64,000 bases of DNA, taken from Microvirga ossetica. Lineage in GTDB: Bacteria; Pseudomonadota; Alphaproteobacteria; Rhizobiales; Beijerinckiaceae. Where the stretch lies: contig NZ_CP016617.1 of the NCBI RefSeq assembly GCF_002741015.1, positions 1 through 64,000 on the forward strand, written 5' to 3'. Both the position numbers and the translations under genes were made by a program. Positions 47,362-57,324 of the stretch are shown in pieces (the stretch's first letter is position 1; the number at the start of each line of letters is the position of its first letter). The notes beneath the pieces are model-generated. The model made no database searches and was not told the DNA's origin. It was given only the letters and a program-made list of their open reading frames with translations.

Positions 47362-47751
47362 TTACGGAGCCCGGACCTTCACCTCGCTGACCCGGTTGGC
47401 GGCTTTGGCAAAGCGCTGGTCAAAGCTGACAAAGGCCGTACATCCTGCCGCCTTGACCAGGTGAAGAGCGTCCGCAAAATCGAGCCCTTCGGCCATCCAC
47501 TCGAGCGCCCGTGCGGCCAGGGGAGCATCTTCCAAAGTGACATGCGGCAGCCCGGCAAAGGCGTTCAACGCGGTTGCGATCTGAGCCGGGGTATAGCCAT
47601 AGGCGCTGCGCAGGACCCATTCCGTCTCTAGCAGAACGGTCGTGCAGACGAAGACATCCTCCCGATCGATCAGGGCTCTTGCTTGCGATGATTGCTCAGG
47701 ATGATCGCCTGTTAGATACCGAACGATCAGATTGGTATCAATCGCGAGCAT
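47362..47751 (-). CDS. vapC: VapC-type PIN-domain toxin
   Basis: The start is ATG 47751 (MLAIDTNLIVRYLTGDHPEQ), 14 bases inside the antitoxin gene. The 129-residue PIN domain has the acidic residues of the active site: Asp in IDTN, Glu in LLETEWVLRSAYG, Asp in LDFADALHL and Asp in FVSFDQRFAK. VapC toxins cut RNA, usually tRNA, and are neutralised by VapB. Overlapping genes indicate one operon with 47738-48013. Confidence 0.9.
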   Translation of the reverse strand: MLAIDTNLIVRYLTGDHPEQSSQARALIDREDVFVCTTVLLETEWVLRSAYGYTPAQIATALNAFAGLPHVTLEDAPLAARALEWMAEGLDFADALHLVKAAGCTAFVSFDQRFAKAANRVSEVKVRAP

Positions 47752-48013
47752 GGCGCCGCTTGGCCTCGGCCACGATGCTGGCGTCCATGTCCTCGAGGGT
47801 CTTGGGCGGGCCCTGATAGGGCAGGGATCCGTACACGTCCTCTGGCCGGGTCGTCGCAAACAATGGGGCAGCTTTCAGCAGGACGCCTTCGGGCGTCTCC
47901 TCGACGACAAGCCGGGTTCCCGCAGCCCAGTGCCGGTGTTGCCTAATCGATTTGGGCAAAATCACCTGGCCTTTCGTGGAAACAACCGTCATGAGGCTCT
48001 CTGCTTTTGTCAT
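47738..48013 (-). CDS. vapB: VapB-type AbrB/MazE-fold antitoxin
   Basis: A 91-residue protein. SLMTVVSTKGQVILPKSIRQ is the swapped-hairpin AbrB fold, followed by WAAGTRLVVEETPEGVLLKA and a C-terminal helix (LEDMDASIVAEAKRRHARD) that should wrap the toxin. The start may be ATG 47992, seven codons in. It should bind its own promoter together with VapC. The module helps to keep the plasmid in the population. Confidence 0.88.
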   Translation of the reverse strand: MTKAESLMTVVSTKGQVILPKSIRQHRHWAAGTRLVVEETPEGVLLKAAPLFATTRPEDVYGSLPYQGPPKTLEDMDASIVAEAKRRHARD

Positions 48014-48862
48014 CTGGGCCCCGCCAGGGAAGGTAAGACACCGGTAAGATAACGATGTCGCGGCGGCGTTTCAAGGCTTTCTGGAGGCGAGGACGGCCTC
48101 ACACGGACATCCCAAAGACCTTGTGCGAGAGGGGAGGGGGTCGAGATGGGACGTCCGATGGCGGCCAACATGCCATCATCGCGGCGGGGCGGGACGGCTG
48201 CAACACCGATCCAATCGCCTCGGATGCCTCCAGGCAGGCGTCGCAGGCCCTCGTCCCGGAGGAACTCATCATGGTGGCGCCGTTCGGACAGGAGCGGGGA
48301 GCCACGCCGCAGGGTGGTCCGGGTAAGCCGACGGCCCGGCCGGTCGCGATGGCTGGCCGGGGCCAGGGGACGGGCAGGGGAGGGGGCAGCGGCCGTTGCG
48401 AATCTGGAGGCCCATCGGCCCGCGGCGTTTGAGGCGCCCCCGTGGTCACGATTGCACCGTCGCCCGAGGCGAGGCGTGGCAGCGAGGCTGCCACCTGGCG
48501 CCGTTGAGGCGCTCCCAGAAGACCACCGATGGCGGAACGGGCTCGGGAAACCTTAAGCGGGTAGAAAAGGCCCGTCGCACGACGCCGGCCCAAGGGCGCC
48601 AGGACCCAAAGCGCGGTCACAACAGCCCAAAAGCCGCGAAATTGTGTTGGTAGCGATAAGCGCCAGTTATCGATACCAATCGCCCCGAAGGACCGGTCTC
48701 ATGCCATGAAGTAGCAATGTCTTTCTTAGGTACCTTAATGATGAAAAATCAGTCTTATTACAGATGTTTATCCTGTGCGAAATGCGACAGGAAAGGGGTA
48801 ACCGGGGCATTTTAGGGGGGCGAGGGATTCCTCCCTTCGGGCATTCATGATTCAATCCCGGC
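48014..48862. other. 850-base stretch without a supported gene
   Basis: The part 48050-48560 is very G-rich and gives long but featureless frames on both strands, rich in Gly, Arg and Pro. From 48640 the composition turns AT-richer (48700-48790). No gene is supported. An IS66 remnant begins at its right end. Confidence 0.4.
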
Positions 48863-49105
48863 ATGACCTCGCCTGGTGGTTCCAACAAGCCGCTGTCCTC
48901 GACGGCCCTGCGCGAGCTGGTCTCGGATCTGGCCGGCAAGATCGATCGACTGGAGCAAGAGGTCGAGCAACTCCGCCTCGACAACAGCAACCTGCGCCTC
49001 GACAACCAAGCCTTGAAGGATGAGATCGCAAGGCTCAAGCACCTGCCGCCGCGGCCACCGTTCAAACCCTCCGGCATGGAGAAAGCCGGCGCTGTCATGT
49101 CTGGA
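48863..49105 (+). pseudogene. IS66-family transposase N-terminal remnant
   Basis: ALRELVSDLAGKIDRLEQEV, EQLRLDNSNLRLDNQALKDE and IARLKHLPPRPPFKPSGMEK form the leucine-zipper-like start and the zinc-finger approach of an IS66 TnpC-type transposase. The rest is missing; from about 49105 the sequence is unrelated and joins a REP-like repeat. Confidence 0.8.
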
Positions 49106-49154
49106 TGGCGCCCGTTTGGCAATGTGATTGTTGTTGACGTTTAGGCCTAGCGGG

Positions 49155-49215
49155 GCGGGTGCAGTCATGTCTCCGGCCTTTGAACGCGGTGCTTCATGAC
49201 CGCCGGCCCTGATGT
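49155..49215. repeat. REP-like dispersed repeat, copy 3 (diverged)
   Basis: GGGTGCAGTCATGT, CGGCCTTTGAACGCGGTGC and ACCGCCGGCCCTGATG parallel the repeat at 13495-13575 in order and spacing. It lies between the IS66 remnant and the IS110 element at 49381. Confidence 0.4.
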
Positions 49216-49380
49216 TTTACGCTGGAAGCTGGTCCCTCTCACATTATCGCGCTCGACTGACGCAAGACAACGTCACGGGTTTGCCAGATCCGGCGGTCCA
49301 TATCCGCTTTGGCTTCACATCATCTCATCGTCACCGTGCCAACTGGGATGCCCTATGGGCAGATCGTTTGAACTGGTCGC

Positions 49381-50430
49381 CTATGCCGCCGACGCTGCAA
49401 CTCCCTTGCTCCCGGGCTCGTAAGTCGTGCTCCTGGCCATCACCGCCCAGGCGATCCGGGCCATCTTGTTGGCCAAGGCGACGGCGACCACCTTGAACGG
49501 CTTCTTGGCCAGCAGAGACCGGGCCCAGTCAGCCATAGCCGTCCTGGTCTTGCCAGACTTCATGCTGTAGAGCGCAGCGTGCGCACCGACGACCAGCAGC
49601 TTGCGCAAGTGCCGGTTGCCCATCTTGGAGATGGAGCCCAGCCTCGCCTTACCGCCGGTTGAGTGCTGCCGCGGCACGAGGCCGAGATAGGCTGCGAACT
49701 CCCGGCTGCCCTGGAACAGGCTGGCGTCCGGGACGCTGGCCGCGAGACAGGAAGCGACAATCGGACCAATGCCGGGGATGGCGGCCAGTCTCATGCTGAC
49801 TGGATCGCTGCGATGGGCCGCCAGAATGGCCTTATCGAGCTTGGCAATCTGCGTCTCGATCCCGAGCAGCATCGTGGCCAAAGGCTGAAGCGCAGTTCGA
49901 GCTGCCGCGGGGAAGTCTGGATTGGCCTCCTCGTGGAGTAAGGCGATCAGCTGGCGCGTGTTGCGAGCGCCTTGCGCCACCACGATGCCCAACTCTGCAA
50001 AGTGACCGCGCAAGGCATTGATCAGGGCAGTTCGCTGCCCGATCAGGAGATCGCGGGCTCTGTGTAGCATGAGAGTGCTTTGCTGCTGTGGACTTTTGAC
50101 CGGGACGAAGCGCATCGACGGCCGCGCGACGGCCTCACAGATCGCCGCCGCGTCCGCGGCATCATTCTTCTGCCGGCGCAGATAGGGTTTGACGTAGGCG
50201 GGCGGGATCAGACGGACGTCATGCCCGAAAGCCATGAGCGTCCGAGCCCAGTGATGAGCCGTCGCGCAGGCCTCCATCCCGATCAGGCAAGGCGGCAGCC
50301 TGCTGAAGAACCCCTGCACCTGGCTGCGCCGCAGCGCCTTGCGCAGGACGATCTTTCCACTCCTGTCCACCGCGTGCAGCTGGAAGACGTTCTTTGCGAT
50401 ATCAAGGCCGATCGTGGCAATCTCAGACAT
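49381..50430 (-). CDS. IS110-family transposase (IS1111-like), complete
   Basis: A 349-residue protein: MSEIATIGLDIAKNVFQLHA, IGMEACATAHHWARTLMAFG and KNDAADAAAICEAV in the DEDD domain; IPGIGPIVASCLAASVPDAS and LGLVPRQHSTGGKARLGSIS in the C-terminal domain. It is intact and related to the 13695-14723 protein at perhaps half of its residues. The 3' non-coding side, about 49216-49380, might hold the guide RNA. Confidence 0.94.
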   Translation of the reverse strand: MSEIATIGLDIAKNVFQLHAVDRSGKIVLRKALRRSQVQGFFSRLPPCLIGMEACATAHHWARTLMAFGHDVRLIPPAYVKPYLRRQKNDAADAAAICEAVARPSMRFVPVKSPQQQSTLMLHRARDLLIGQRTALINALRGHFAELGIVVAQGARNTRQLIALLHEEANPDFPAAARTALQPLATMLLGIETQIAKLDKAILAAHRSDPVSMRLAAIPGIGPIVASCLAASVPDASLFQGSREFAAYLGLVPRQHSTGGKARLGSISKMGNRHLRKLLVVGAHAALYSMKSGKTRTAMADWARSLLAKKPFKVVAVALANKMARIAWAVMARSTTYEPGSKGVAASAA

Positions 50431-50550
50431 GGAAGTGATCCTCTCCGGTTCTTCAACATGCCCATTCTGGCACGTCGACGCTGGTGGAGGGCGCCATCCA
50501 CGACATCACGTTAACCCGGACATGAGATCGAGCGGTGTAGATAATCCGGC

Positions 50551-51252
50551 ATGAGCAAGCCCATTAGCTACAAACGCCATCGCTTTCCACCCGAGATCAT
50601 CGCCCATGCGGTCTGGTTGTACTTTCGGTTCCCTCTGAGCCTGCGGCTCGTCGAGGAGATGCTGCTCGAGCGCGGCATCGTTGTCTCCTATGAGACTGTT
50701 CGCCGCTGGGCGCTGAAGTTCGGGCCGGCGTACGCTCGCCGCCTCAGGCGCAAGCCGCCAAGCCGCCGCGACATCTGGCACCTCGACGAGGTTGTGGTCA
50801 CCATTGCCGGCAAGAAGCACTGGCTGTGGCGGGCGGTTGACCAGGACGGGTACGTCCTTGACGAGGTCGTGCAGACGCGCCGCGACACCACGGCGGCCAA
50901 GCGCTTGCTGAGGCGTCTCTTACGCAAGCAGGACTGCCCACCCCGGCGAATGATCACCGATAAGCTCGGCTCTTATGCTGCCGCCCGACGTCAGATCATG
51001 CCAGAAGTCGAGCACCGCTCGCACAAGGGGCTTAATAACCGGGCGGAGAATTCGCATCTGCCGTTCCGTCGACGAGAGAGGGTGATGCAAGGCTTTCGAT
51101 CGCTCAGATACCTGCAGCGGTTCGTCAGTGTCTTTTCGGCCGTCCGCAACCTTTTCGTTCCACCCCGCTCCCGCCGCTCCGCCCGTGCGACCCACCTTCA
51201 CCGCCTCAACGCCATGGCGGCGTGGAAAGTCGCGGCGAATGTCGCCGCTTGA
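50551..51252 (+). CDS. IS6-family transposase, complete
   Basis: A 233-residue protein with the N-terminal HTH (YFRFPLSLRLVEEMLLERGI) and the DDE core: WHLDEVVVTIAGKKHWLWRA, ITDKLGSYAAARRQI and NNRAENSHLPFRRRERVMQG. It ends LHRLNAMAAWKVAANVAA. It is intact. IS6 elements form cointegrates and often recruit resistance cargo. The fragment at 60500 is from a related element. Confidence 0.95.
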   Translation: MSKPISYKRHRFPPEIIAHAVWLYFRFPLSLRLVEEMLLERGIVVSYETVRRWALKFGPAYARRLRRKPPSRRDIWHLDEVVVTIAGKKHWLWRAVDQDGYVLDEVVQTRRDTTAAKRLLRRLLRKQDCPPRRMITDKLGSYAAARRQIMPEVEHRSHKGLNNRAENSHLPFRRRERVMQGFRSLRYLQRFVSVFSAVRNLFVPPRSRRSARATHLHRLNAMAAWKVAANVAA

Positions 51253-51737
51253 AGCTGTCATGCGGCCGAATTTGTCTCAATGCGCCCGAGGCTGGTTAAC
51301 GTAACAACACCCTCATCAGATGTTCGGTCAAACAAAGCAGCCCTCTCCGGTCCTGTTGAAACCGAGAGAGGGCCTAACCTCAACGACATTTCGAAGCTAT
51401 CGTTATGGCTGGTGCTCAGTCTAATACCGTTCATCAAGCTTTTGAATCTCCTTCAGCCCATAACCTCACTGGAAAGCTCGGAGATCCGATTTTACCCGCG
51501 GCCTGCCTCGCGCAGACTGTGATCGTGGCACTCGAAAGCGCGAACAGGAAGGAGCAGACCGTGGCGTATTTCCGGCCAGTAAAGAAGACGTTCCATTTCT
51601 CCTTGAACAAGGCCAAGACGGCGCGGGCTCCAGTCTCGATCCGAAATTCCTCACATCAGTCGCTGACGGGCTGGCCGGTAATTTCGGACACCTTGGCTTT
51701 GCACTTGCCAGAGGCGGAGCTGGTTAGCACAACTTCA
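51253..51737. other. Intergenic stretch before a TnpB remnant
   Basis: No supported gene. A short frame (QAFESPSAHNLTGKLGDPIL) was considered but lacks a start site and coding pattern. Confidence 0.3.
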
Positions 51738-52504
51738 CCGAAAGCCCTCTCCACTTGAGGGAGAGGATGGATAGGCGCATGCGGCATGAGCCGCATGATC
51801 TCTTTGCTCGTGCTTGAACCATGGCCATTGCGGCGGTATGCCCGGAGCCATGGCCACGGTTCAAGTCCGGCAACTTCTCGCAGGACGCCCATGGCCGCTG
51901 GTCCTGCATCGTCTGTGAGATCGATCGGGCGACGACCAGCCGGACAGACATCGTCGGCATCGACCTCGGGCATAAGACGGCGGCAAAGTGCTCCGACGGG
52001 CCTGGAGTTGGAACAGGCGCGGTTCTACCGCGATCTGAAGCCGCAACTGTCTGAGGCGCAGCGCGCCGGGCGCAAGCGCTAGGGCAAGACCTTCCACGCC
52101 AAGATCGCCAACCGGCGAGAGGACGCGCCATAAGTTCTCTCGCGCGGTGGTGAACCGCTCGGGAGCCGCCATTGTCGGCACCATCTCATCCCCCTGGCAG
52201 ATTGCATCCGGCGCCGGCAAGGCAACCCTTGATGTGAGTTGGTCCATGTTGCGTCACTTCCTTGATTGCGATCACGCAGGAGTGGCCTTTGCCCCGGTGG
52301 ACGAGTCCTACTCAACGCAGACCTGTCCTGGGTGCGGTGCGCTCAGCGGCCCACACGGTCGGGCGGGACGGGCTTGCGATCAGGCATGGGGTGTGCGGCG
52401 ATTGCGGGTCGGTTCACGAGCGCGATCAGAACGCCGTGCTGACCATTGCCCGTCTCGGGTGCGAGACGCTGGGTCTGAAGGGACCGGGAACCCTCGCCCT
52501 CTAG
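51738..52504 (+). pseudogene. TnpB (IS605/IS1341-type) remnant A
   Basis: TnpB pieces occur in three frames in the right order: SGNFSQDAHGRWSCIVCEID, VGIDLGHKTAAKCSDG with the RuvC-I Asp, LEQARFYRDLKPQLSEAQRA, FLDCDHAGVAFAPVDESYST with TCPGCGALSGPHG, and VCGDCGSVHERDQNAVLTIA ending at 52504. At least three frameshifts separate them. The 5' end shares GAGAGGATGGATAGG with remnant B (near 54110), the conserved left end of the element. The 3' flank once would have encoded the omega RNA that guides TnpB. Confidence 0.75.
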
Positions 52505-52764
52505 GACGAGGTGGCATCACTCTGACGCACGCAAATAAAGGGGAATTGCGGTTAGAAGCGCGCAAAAACTCCCGCTAACTGGCGCGGCGAGGAGCATAAC
52601 TTTGTATTCAAGAGGCCAAAGCAGGATAAGCGTCAGAATTTCGCCGAGCAGAGCTACTGCAATGTAAATGATCATAACATCGTCCCCGCGTTATGAATTG
52701 TGTCACCCGCCCCCTTATTGAACTTGAGTGCCCTGAACACGGCTATGCCGACGGTGTGGCGAGG

Positions 52765-54155
52765 TTAGGGCATGAGGGGCTGCAGAAAGGACCTCCTCAG
52801 ATCCCGCTTGGTTGCACGGGGCGGACGAAGAATAGGGCCCTTGGGGGCAGTTTCTTTTTCTTCTCTGTGACGGCTCCTCGTCGTAAACAACGAAGATTCT
52901 GACGGCTCACGCTGCCATGCTTTCTGTTCAATGGCCGCTGCGATCCTATAGATCGTCTGACGCAGGCCTCCATAGACAGGGGCGTAGTGACCGCCCGCCC
53001 TCAGTGCCACGATCCCGAGGCGCTTGATGTTGTCCGCGGCATTGACGTCGCGGTCGTGTTCCACTCCACAGGCCTCACAGATCCAGCGCCGGACTGAATG
53101 CGGCATATTGGCCGCCTTCACGCCACAGCGTTAGCACGTCTTCGACGTCGCCGCCCAGTGGTCGATCTTAACCAGGTGCTTGCCGGATCGCTCGGCCTTG
53201 AGCCGATTTTCGTGATCAACCCGGACCAGCCCGCGTCGCTGACGTGTTTGGCAAGCCTGCGATTCTTGAGCATGTTCTTAACCGCCAGCGTCTCCACAAC
53301 GACCGCTTGGTTTTCGTCGACCAGTTGTTTCGACACTTTGTGCTGGAAGTCACCTCTTGAATCCGCCAGATGCTCATGCGCCTTGGCAATCTTCAACCGA
53401 GCCTTCCCGGTTCTTCGATCCTTTCTTCTTGCGGGAAAGGGCCTTCTGATTCCGCCGTAAATTTCGCTGTGCGCGCTTCAGAAAACGGGGATTGTTAGTC
53501 TTGCGGCCTCTGCTCTCGGTGAGCAGGTTGGCAAGGCCAGCATCGGCCCTGAGAACCTCATCCTCGGAGAGGATGGCCACAGGCACCGGTGTCGCCACCT
53601 CATCTTCATTGAGGATCGAGGCAAAATACTTGCCTGAGGCTGTTCTGATCACTGTAATGGATTTGATGTCACCGCCGATCGGACGGTGGACCACGGCCTG
53701 GGTCGGCGCAGCCACCTTCGACAGGCTGACGCTTTGATCCCTGACGGCCAGGTTACCCGAGCAAGGATAGCTCGCTTGCTCATCGTATTTCCGCTTAAAC
53801 CGCGGAAAGCGGGTGCGTCCCACAAAGAAGTCGCGGAACGCTCGATCGAGGTTGCGGCACGCTTGCTACAGGGCGAGGATGTCATAGTCCGCCAGCCATG
53901 CATACCGCCGACAGTTTCTCGCCACGGACCCGATAGCGGTGCTTCTTGATCGCCAGCGCTTTGTTGTAGACGAAGCGCACCGCCCCAAATTGCCGGTTGA
54001 GAAACTCAACCTGCTCGCAATTTGGATAAAGACGGACTTTGACACGAAGCGTAGAGAAGATATAGAACCTACAGCGAGCAAAGCCAAGCTAGCGCTTGGC
54101 AGGCGCACCTATCCATCCTCTCTCTGAAGTGGAGGCGGCTTTCGGCGCATTTTCT
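52765..54155 (-). pseudogene. TnpB (IS605/IS1341-type) remnant B
   Basis: The minus strand has frames in series: a start region around FYPN-type sequence read in mixed frames (53866-54108), RTRFPRFKRKYDEQASYPCS and NPRFLKRAQRNLRRNQKALS (53374-53823), VVVETLAVKNMLKNRRLAKH with VSDAGW (53118-53396, RuvC-II Glu) and ICEACGVEHDRDVNAADNIK with RLGIVALRAGGHYAPV (52765-53121, RuvC-III Asp). Several frameshifts are present and the RuvC-I Asp is not evident. It is convergent with remnant A. Confidence 0.75.
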
Positions 54156-54181
54156 GCTTACGATGCCTGCCAGGCCTCATC

Positions 54182-54442
54182 TTAACTGCCGATTGGCAGT
54201 TTTCGCGCTAGCACCTGCCCGACGGTTAACCTCGGTCGCCACGGCCGACCAGAACGGGAGACCGTACTCGCTGCCACTTGCTCGGCAGTAATCGCCTGCT
54301 GCAGGGCTCGGGCATGGACTGCTCTCCCTTCATACATAATCAGGCAGACACCCTCGTACTCAACAGCAATGAGACCGGCTCGAGCCTGGAGCATTGGACG
54401 ATGAGACGGAAGGGCTCGAATGTATGCGATCAGGCGCTTCAT
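54182..54442 (-). CDS. Hypothetical small protein
   Basis: An 86-residue protein: MKRLIAYIRALPSHRPMLQA, RAGLIAVEYEGVCLIMYEGR, AVHARALQQAITAEQVAAST. The central beta-hairpin and helix look real; the last 25 residues are less certain. No family recognised. It has no close functional neighbour. Confidence 0.4.
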   Translation of the reverse strand: MKRLIAYIRALPSHRPMLQARAGLIAVEYEGVCLIMYEGRAVHARALQQAITAEQVAASTVSRSGRPWRPRLTVGQVLARKLPIGS

Positions 54443-54576
54443 GTCCGCTAGTATGGACAGGATATTCGACAGGTCACGTGATCGGCCCGCCTAACCCCAT
54501 CCTGGCTTCGCCTAGGAGGAGGCATGCGGCGGGCGTCTGGTCAAAGTCTATGGCCCCACGTAGCGCCATTCTAGTA

Positions 54577-55882
54577 CTACAGCCGGGCCTTGCGTCGGCG
54601 CCGTGTGCGCTTGCGCCAGTGGCATTCACGGGCGCGTTGCTGATGGCGCCGGCGCCAGGTTGACCAGTGCTCGACCGCCTCAACCGAAGGCGGCCGCTCC
54701 CACACCAGATGCCAGAGCAGCCGCCGCACTTCCGGCACGGTGAGCGGCAGCAACCCCGCGGCCCGCACGACGGGGGCTTCTCCCCCCGATGGCGTGCTGG
54801 CGCACGATGGTGAGATAGGCATGCGCCAGCATGGACAACGTGATGTGCCGGTGCCAGCCCGTCCACGCGCGCACCTCGTACTCGTCCAACCCGGTCTCAC
54901 CCTTGGCTTCCTCAAAGCAGCTCTCGATCCGCCAGCGCTGGCCGGCTATCCGCACCAACTCGGCCAGCGCCGTCTCCTCCGGCGAACGGGTGAGATAGAA
55001 CGTGAACTGATGCGGGCGGCCCTTCTTGCGCCGGATCAGCAGGCCGGTCTTCCAGCCCGGCGCTGGCGGCGTGCGATACGGCAGATAGGCCCAATCGTAC
55101 AGCCGTGGACCCTTGGCGCCATCGCCGGCGCTGAGCCGCCGCCAGCCTCTGGCCGGCACGTCCTCAAGCCAATCCGCGACGGGCTTGAACCCGAGCCGCT
55201 GGGCCGTGACCGCCAGCACATAGCCGCGCCCGTGCGCCTCGATCAGGCGCCGGGTCTGATGGTCGGCGCCATACACGCAGTCGCCCACCACCCACGTGCA
55301 CGGCACCCCGGCCGCAAACGCCCGCTTCAGCATCGCCTGCCCGAGCTTCGGCTTGGTGGTGAAGCCGACCTCCTCCGGCACGCCCGCTTCATCACGGCGT
55401 GCGGCGTCAGAGGCCCAGGTCTCGGGCAGGTACAGCGCCCGGTCGATCAGGGCATGACCATGCCGGCTGGCATAGGCGAGAAACACCCCGATCTGACAGT
55501 TCTCGATGCGGCCTGCGGTGCCGGAGTACTGGCGTTTGACGCCGGCCGACTTGTCACCCTTCTTGAGAAAGCCGGTCTCGTCGAGCACCAGCACGGCGTC
55601 AGGATCGCCCAGGTGCTCGACGACATAGGCGCGCAGGTCATCGCGCACGGCGTCGGCATCCCAATGCATGCGGGCAAGGAAATCCTGCACGCCATCAGGG
55701 CTGGCATCGCCGGCCGCTTCCGCCAGGTGCCAGCCGTTCTTGCGCTCCAGCGGCGAGAGTAGACCCTGCAGGTAAGCCCGGGCGCGTCGGCGCGGCTCGA
55801 CGCGGCTGAACCGGGGAGCAATTCGGGCGACGAGATCATCCAGTTGATCGGCCCAGCGGTGGGCCTCGCTTGCGTGCGTCAT
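54577..55882 (-). pseudogene. IS701-family transposase with a C-terminal frameshift
   Basis: The first frame (400 codons) has the IS701 landmarks: VLVLDETGFLKKGDKSAGVK, RQYSGTAGRIENCQIGVFLA, WVVGDCVYGADHQTRRLIEA and QRWRIESCFEEAKGETGLDE with YEVRAWTGWHRHITLSMLAH. It then passes into a Gly/Ala/Arg-rich tail. Near 54786, in a run of six C residues (GGGGGG in the gene), one base changes the frame; the alternative reads LLPLTVPEVRRLLWHLVWER and stops at 54577, which is family-like. The catalytic residues are retained, so it may be weakly active or an error. Confidence 0.85.
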
Positions 55883-56040
55883 GGCGCGACACCTCCGTGT
55901 CTAAGACAACGCACAAGGCCCGGCTGTAGTACTAGATGTTTGGTGGCGGAACGTTGTTGGGACCGGGTGCGTTGGGCGATTGAGGAGTATACTTGGCGCT
56001 TTGACGGCCTGCGGCGCCGAACTCCTCATCGAAGGAGGAC

Positions 56041-57030
56041 GTGATGCACTCCATTCATCCGCAAGCCCGCACCACCCCGGCCATTCGGAGCGAGATTGCC
56101 CGCTCACACGAGCCCACCGGCGTGCTGGCCCAGCGCTTTAGTGTGAGCACCGAGACCGTCCGCAAGTGGCGCAAGCGCGGGGCCAAGGACTGCCAGGACC
56201 ACAGCAGCCGGCCGCACAAGCTGCCCTGGAAAGCCACTGAGGAAGAGCGGGCCATTGTCTGCGCCCTGCGCCAGGCCACCGGCTTTCCGCTCGATGATCT
56301 GACCTTCGTGGTCACGCACTTCCTGCCCCATCTGAACCGCGATGCGGTCTACCGCATCCTCAAGGCTGAGGGGCTAGGACGATTGCCCCCGGCGCAGCAG
56401 CGCAAGCGGGAGAGCGGCACGTTCAAGGATTATGATCTCGGCTTCGTCCACATCGACATCAAGCACTTGCCCAAGCTGGAAACCGCCAATGGCGAGAGCC
56501 GCAAGCGCTTCCTCTATGTCGCCATCGACCGCTGCTCGCGCTGGGTGCACCTGGCGGTCAAAGACGATGAGCTGGCCACAAGCGCGGTCGCCTTCCTGAA
56601 AGAGGCGATCCGCGCGTTCCCCTTCAAGGTCACCCACGTGCTGACGGACAGAGGATCCTGCTTCACGGCTGATGGCTTTGAACACGCCTGCCGCAAGCTG
56701 AAGGTGGAGCATCGCAAGACCAAACCCTACACGCCGCAGACCAACGGTCTTGTGGAGCGCTTCAACGGCCGGGTGCAGCGCGAGGTGCTGGGGATCACGA
56801 TCTATAGCCATCGTGATCTCGAGACGCTGCTCAAAGGCTTCAACCAGGCCTACAACAGGCGACGCCAGCGCGTGCTCAAGGGGGCTTCACCCGAGCAAGT
56901 CGTGCACCGGCGCCTCGCCGCCGAGCCCAACCTCGCCAACGCGCGCTTCAAGCCGCCAGATCGATACGCGTTGGCCCAAGCCCTCCACGTCGTCGCTCAC
57001 GCCAAGGAGGTCTCGCATCCAGACAACTAG
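56041..57030 (+). CDS. IS481-family transposase
   Basis: A 329-residue protein: HTH in GVLAQRFSVSTETVRKWRKR, DDE core in GFVHIDIKHLPKLETANGES, HVLTDRGSCFTADGFEHACR and PQTNGLVERFNGRVQREVLG. It is complete. The stop codon TAG uses TA of the MITE target site and G of the MITE end; the same TAG would form without the MITE, so the protein is unaffected. Confidence 0.93.
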   Translation: MMHSIHPQARTTPAIRSEIARSHEPTGVLAQRFSVSTETVRKWRKRGAKDCQDHSSRPHKLPWKATEEERAIVCALRQATGFPLDDLTFVVTHFLPHLNRDAVYRILKAEGLGRLPPAQQRKRESGTFKDYDLGFVHIDIKHLPKLETANGESRKRFLYVAIDRCSRWVHLAVKDDELATSAVAFLKEAIRAFPFKVTHVLTDRGSCFTADGFEHACRKLKVEHRKTKPYTPQTNGLVERFNGRVQREVLGITIYSHRDLETLLKGFNQAYNRRRQRVLKGASPEQVVHRRLAAEPNLANARFKPPDRYALAQALHVVAHAKEVSHPDN

Positions 57031-57124
57031 AGCATCGGACGGAAAGGTGGATCCACGACGCCCCACGCCTCTCCGCAGGGCAGAGGTGGGGAACCGAGCG
57101 GGTCCGACAAATCGTCCGATGCTC
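57030..57124. mobile_element. MITE-like element 1 (95 bases) with TA duplication
   Basis: The ends GAGCATCGGACG and CGTCCGATGCTC are perfect complements. TA flanks both sides (57028-57029 and 57125-57126). The last 15 bases, AATCGTCCGATGCTC, equal the right end of the truncated IS630 at 8011, so that element's transposase could move it. The internal GTGGATCCAC is shared with element 2. Confidence 0.85.
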
Positions 57125-57324
57125 TAGTGCGAGTAACATAATATGGCCATAGCAATTCATTGGAACGCTGGCTTTGGCTGGCAGGTATTATGTTGCGGCA
57201 AGATATCATGGAGGATTACCCATTCCCGTCCTGGAGCTGAGCAGGAACCGGAGCCATAGAAGTCTCGAAGTTCGATGTTGAGTATCGTTGCTGAGGATAG
57301 CATGGCAGTGGAGATTGAGCGCTG

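Noticed and set aside
48055..48620. Long Gly/Arg/Pro-rich frames on both strands
   Set aside because: All frames are open because of base composition; no motif, ribosome site or family-like segment was found.
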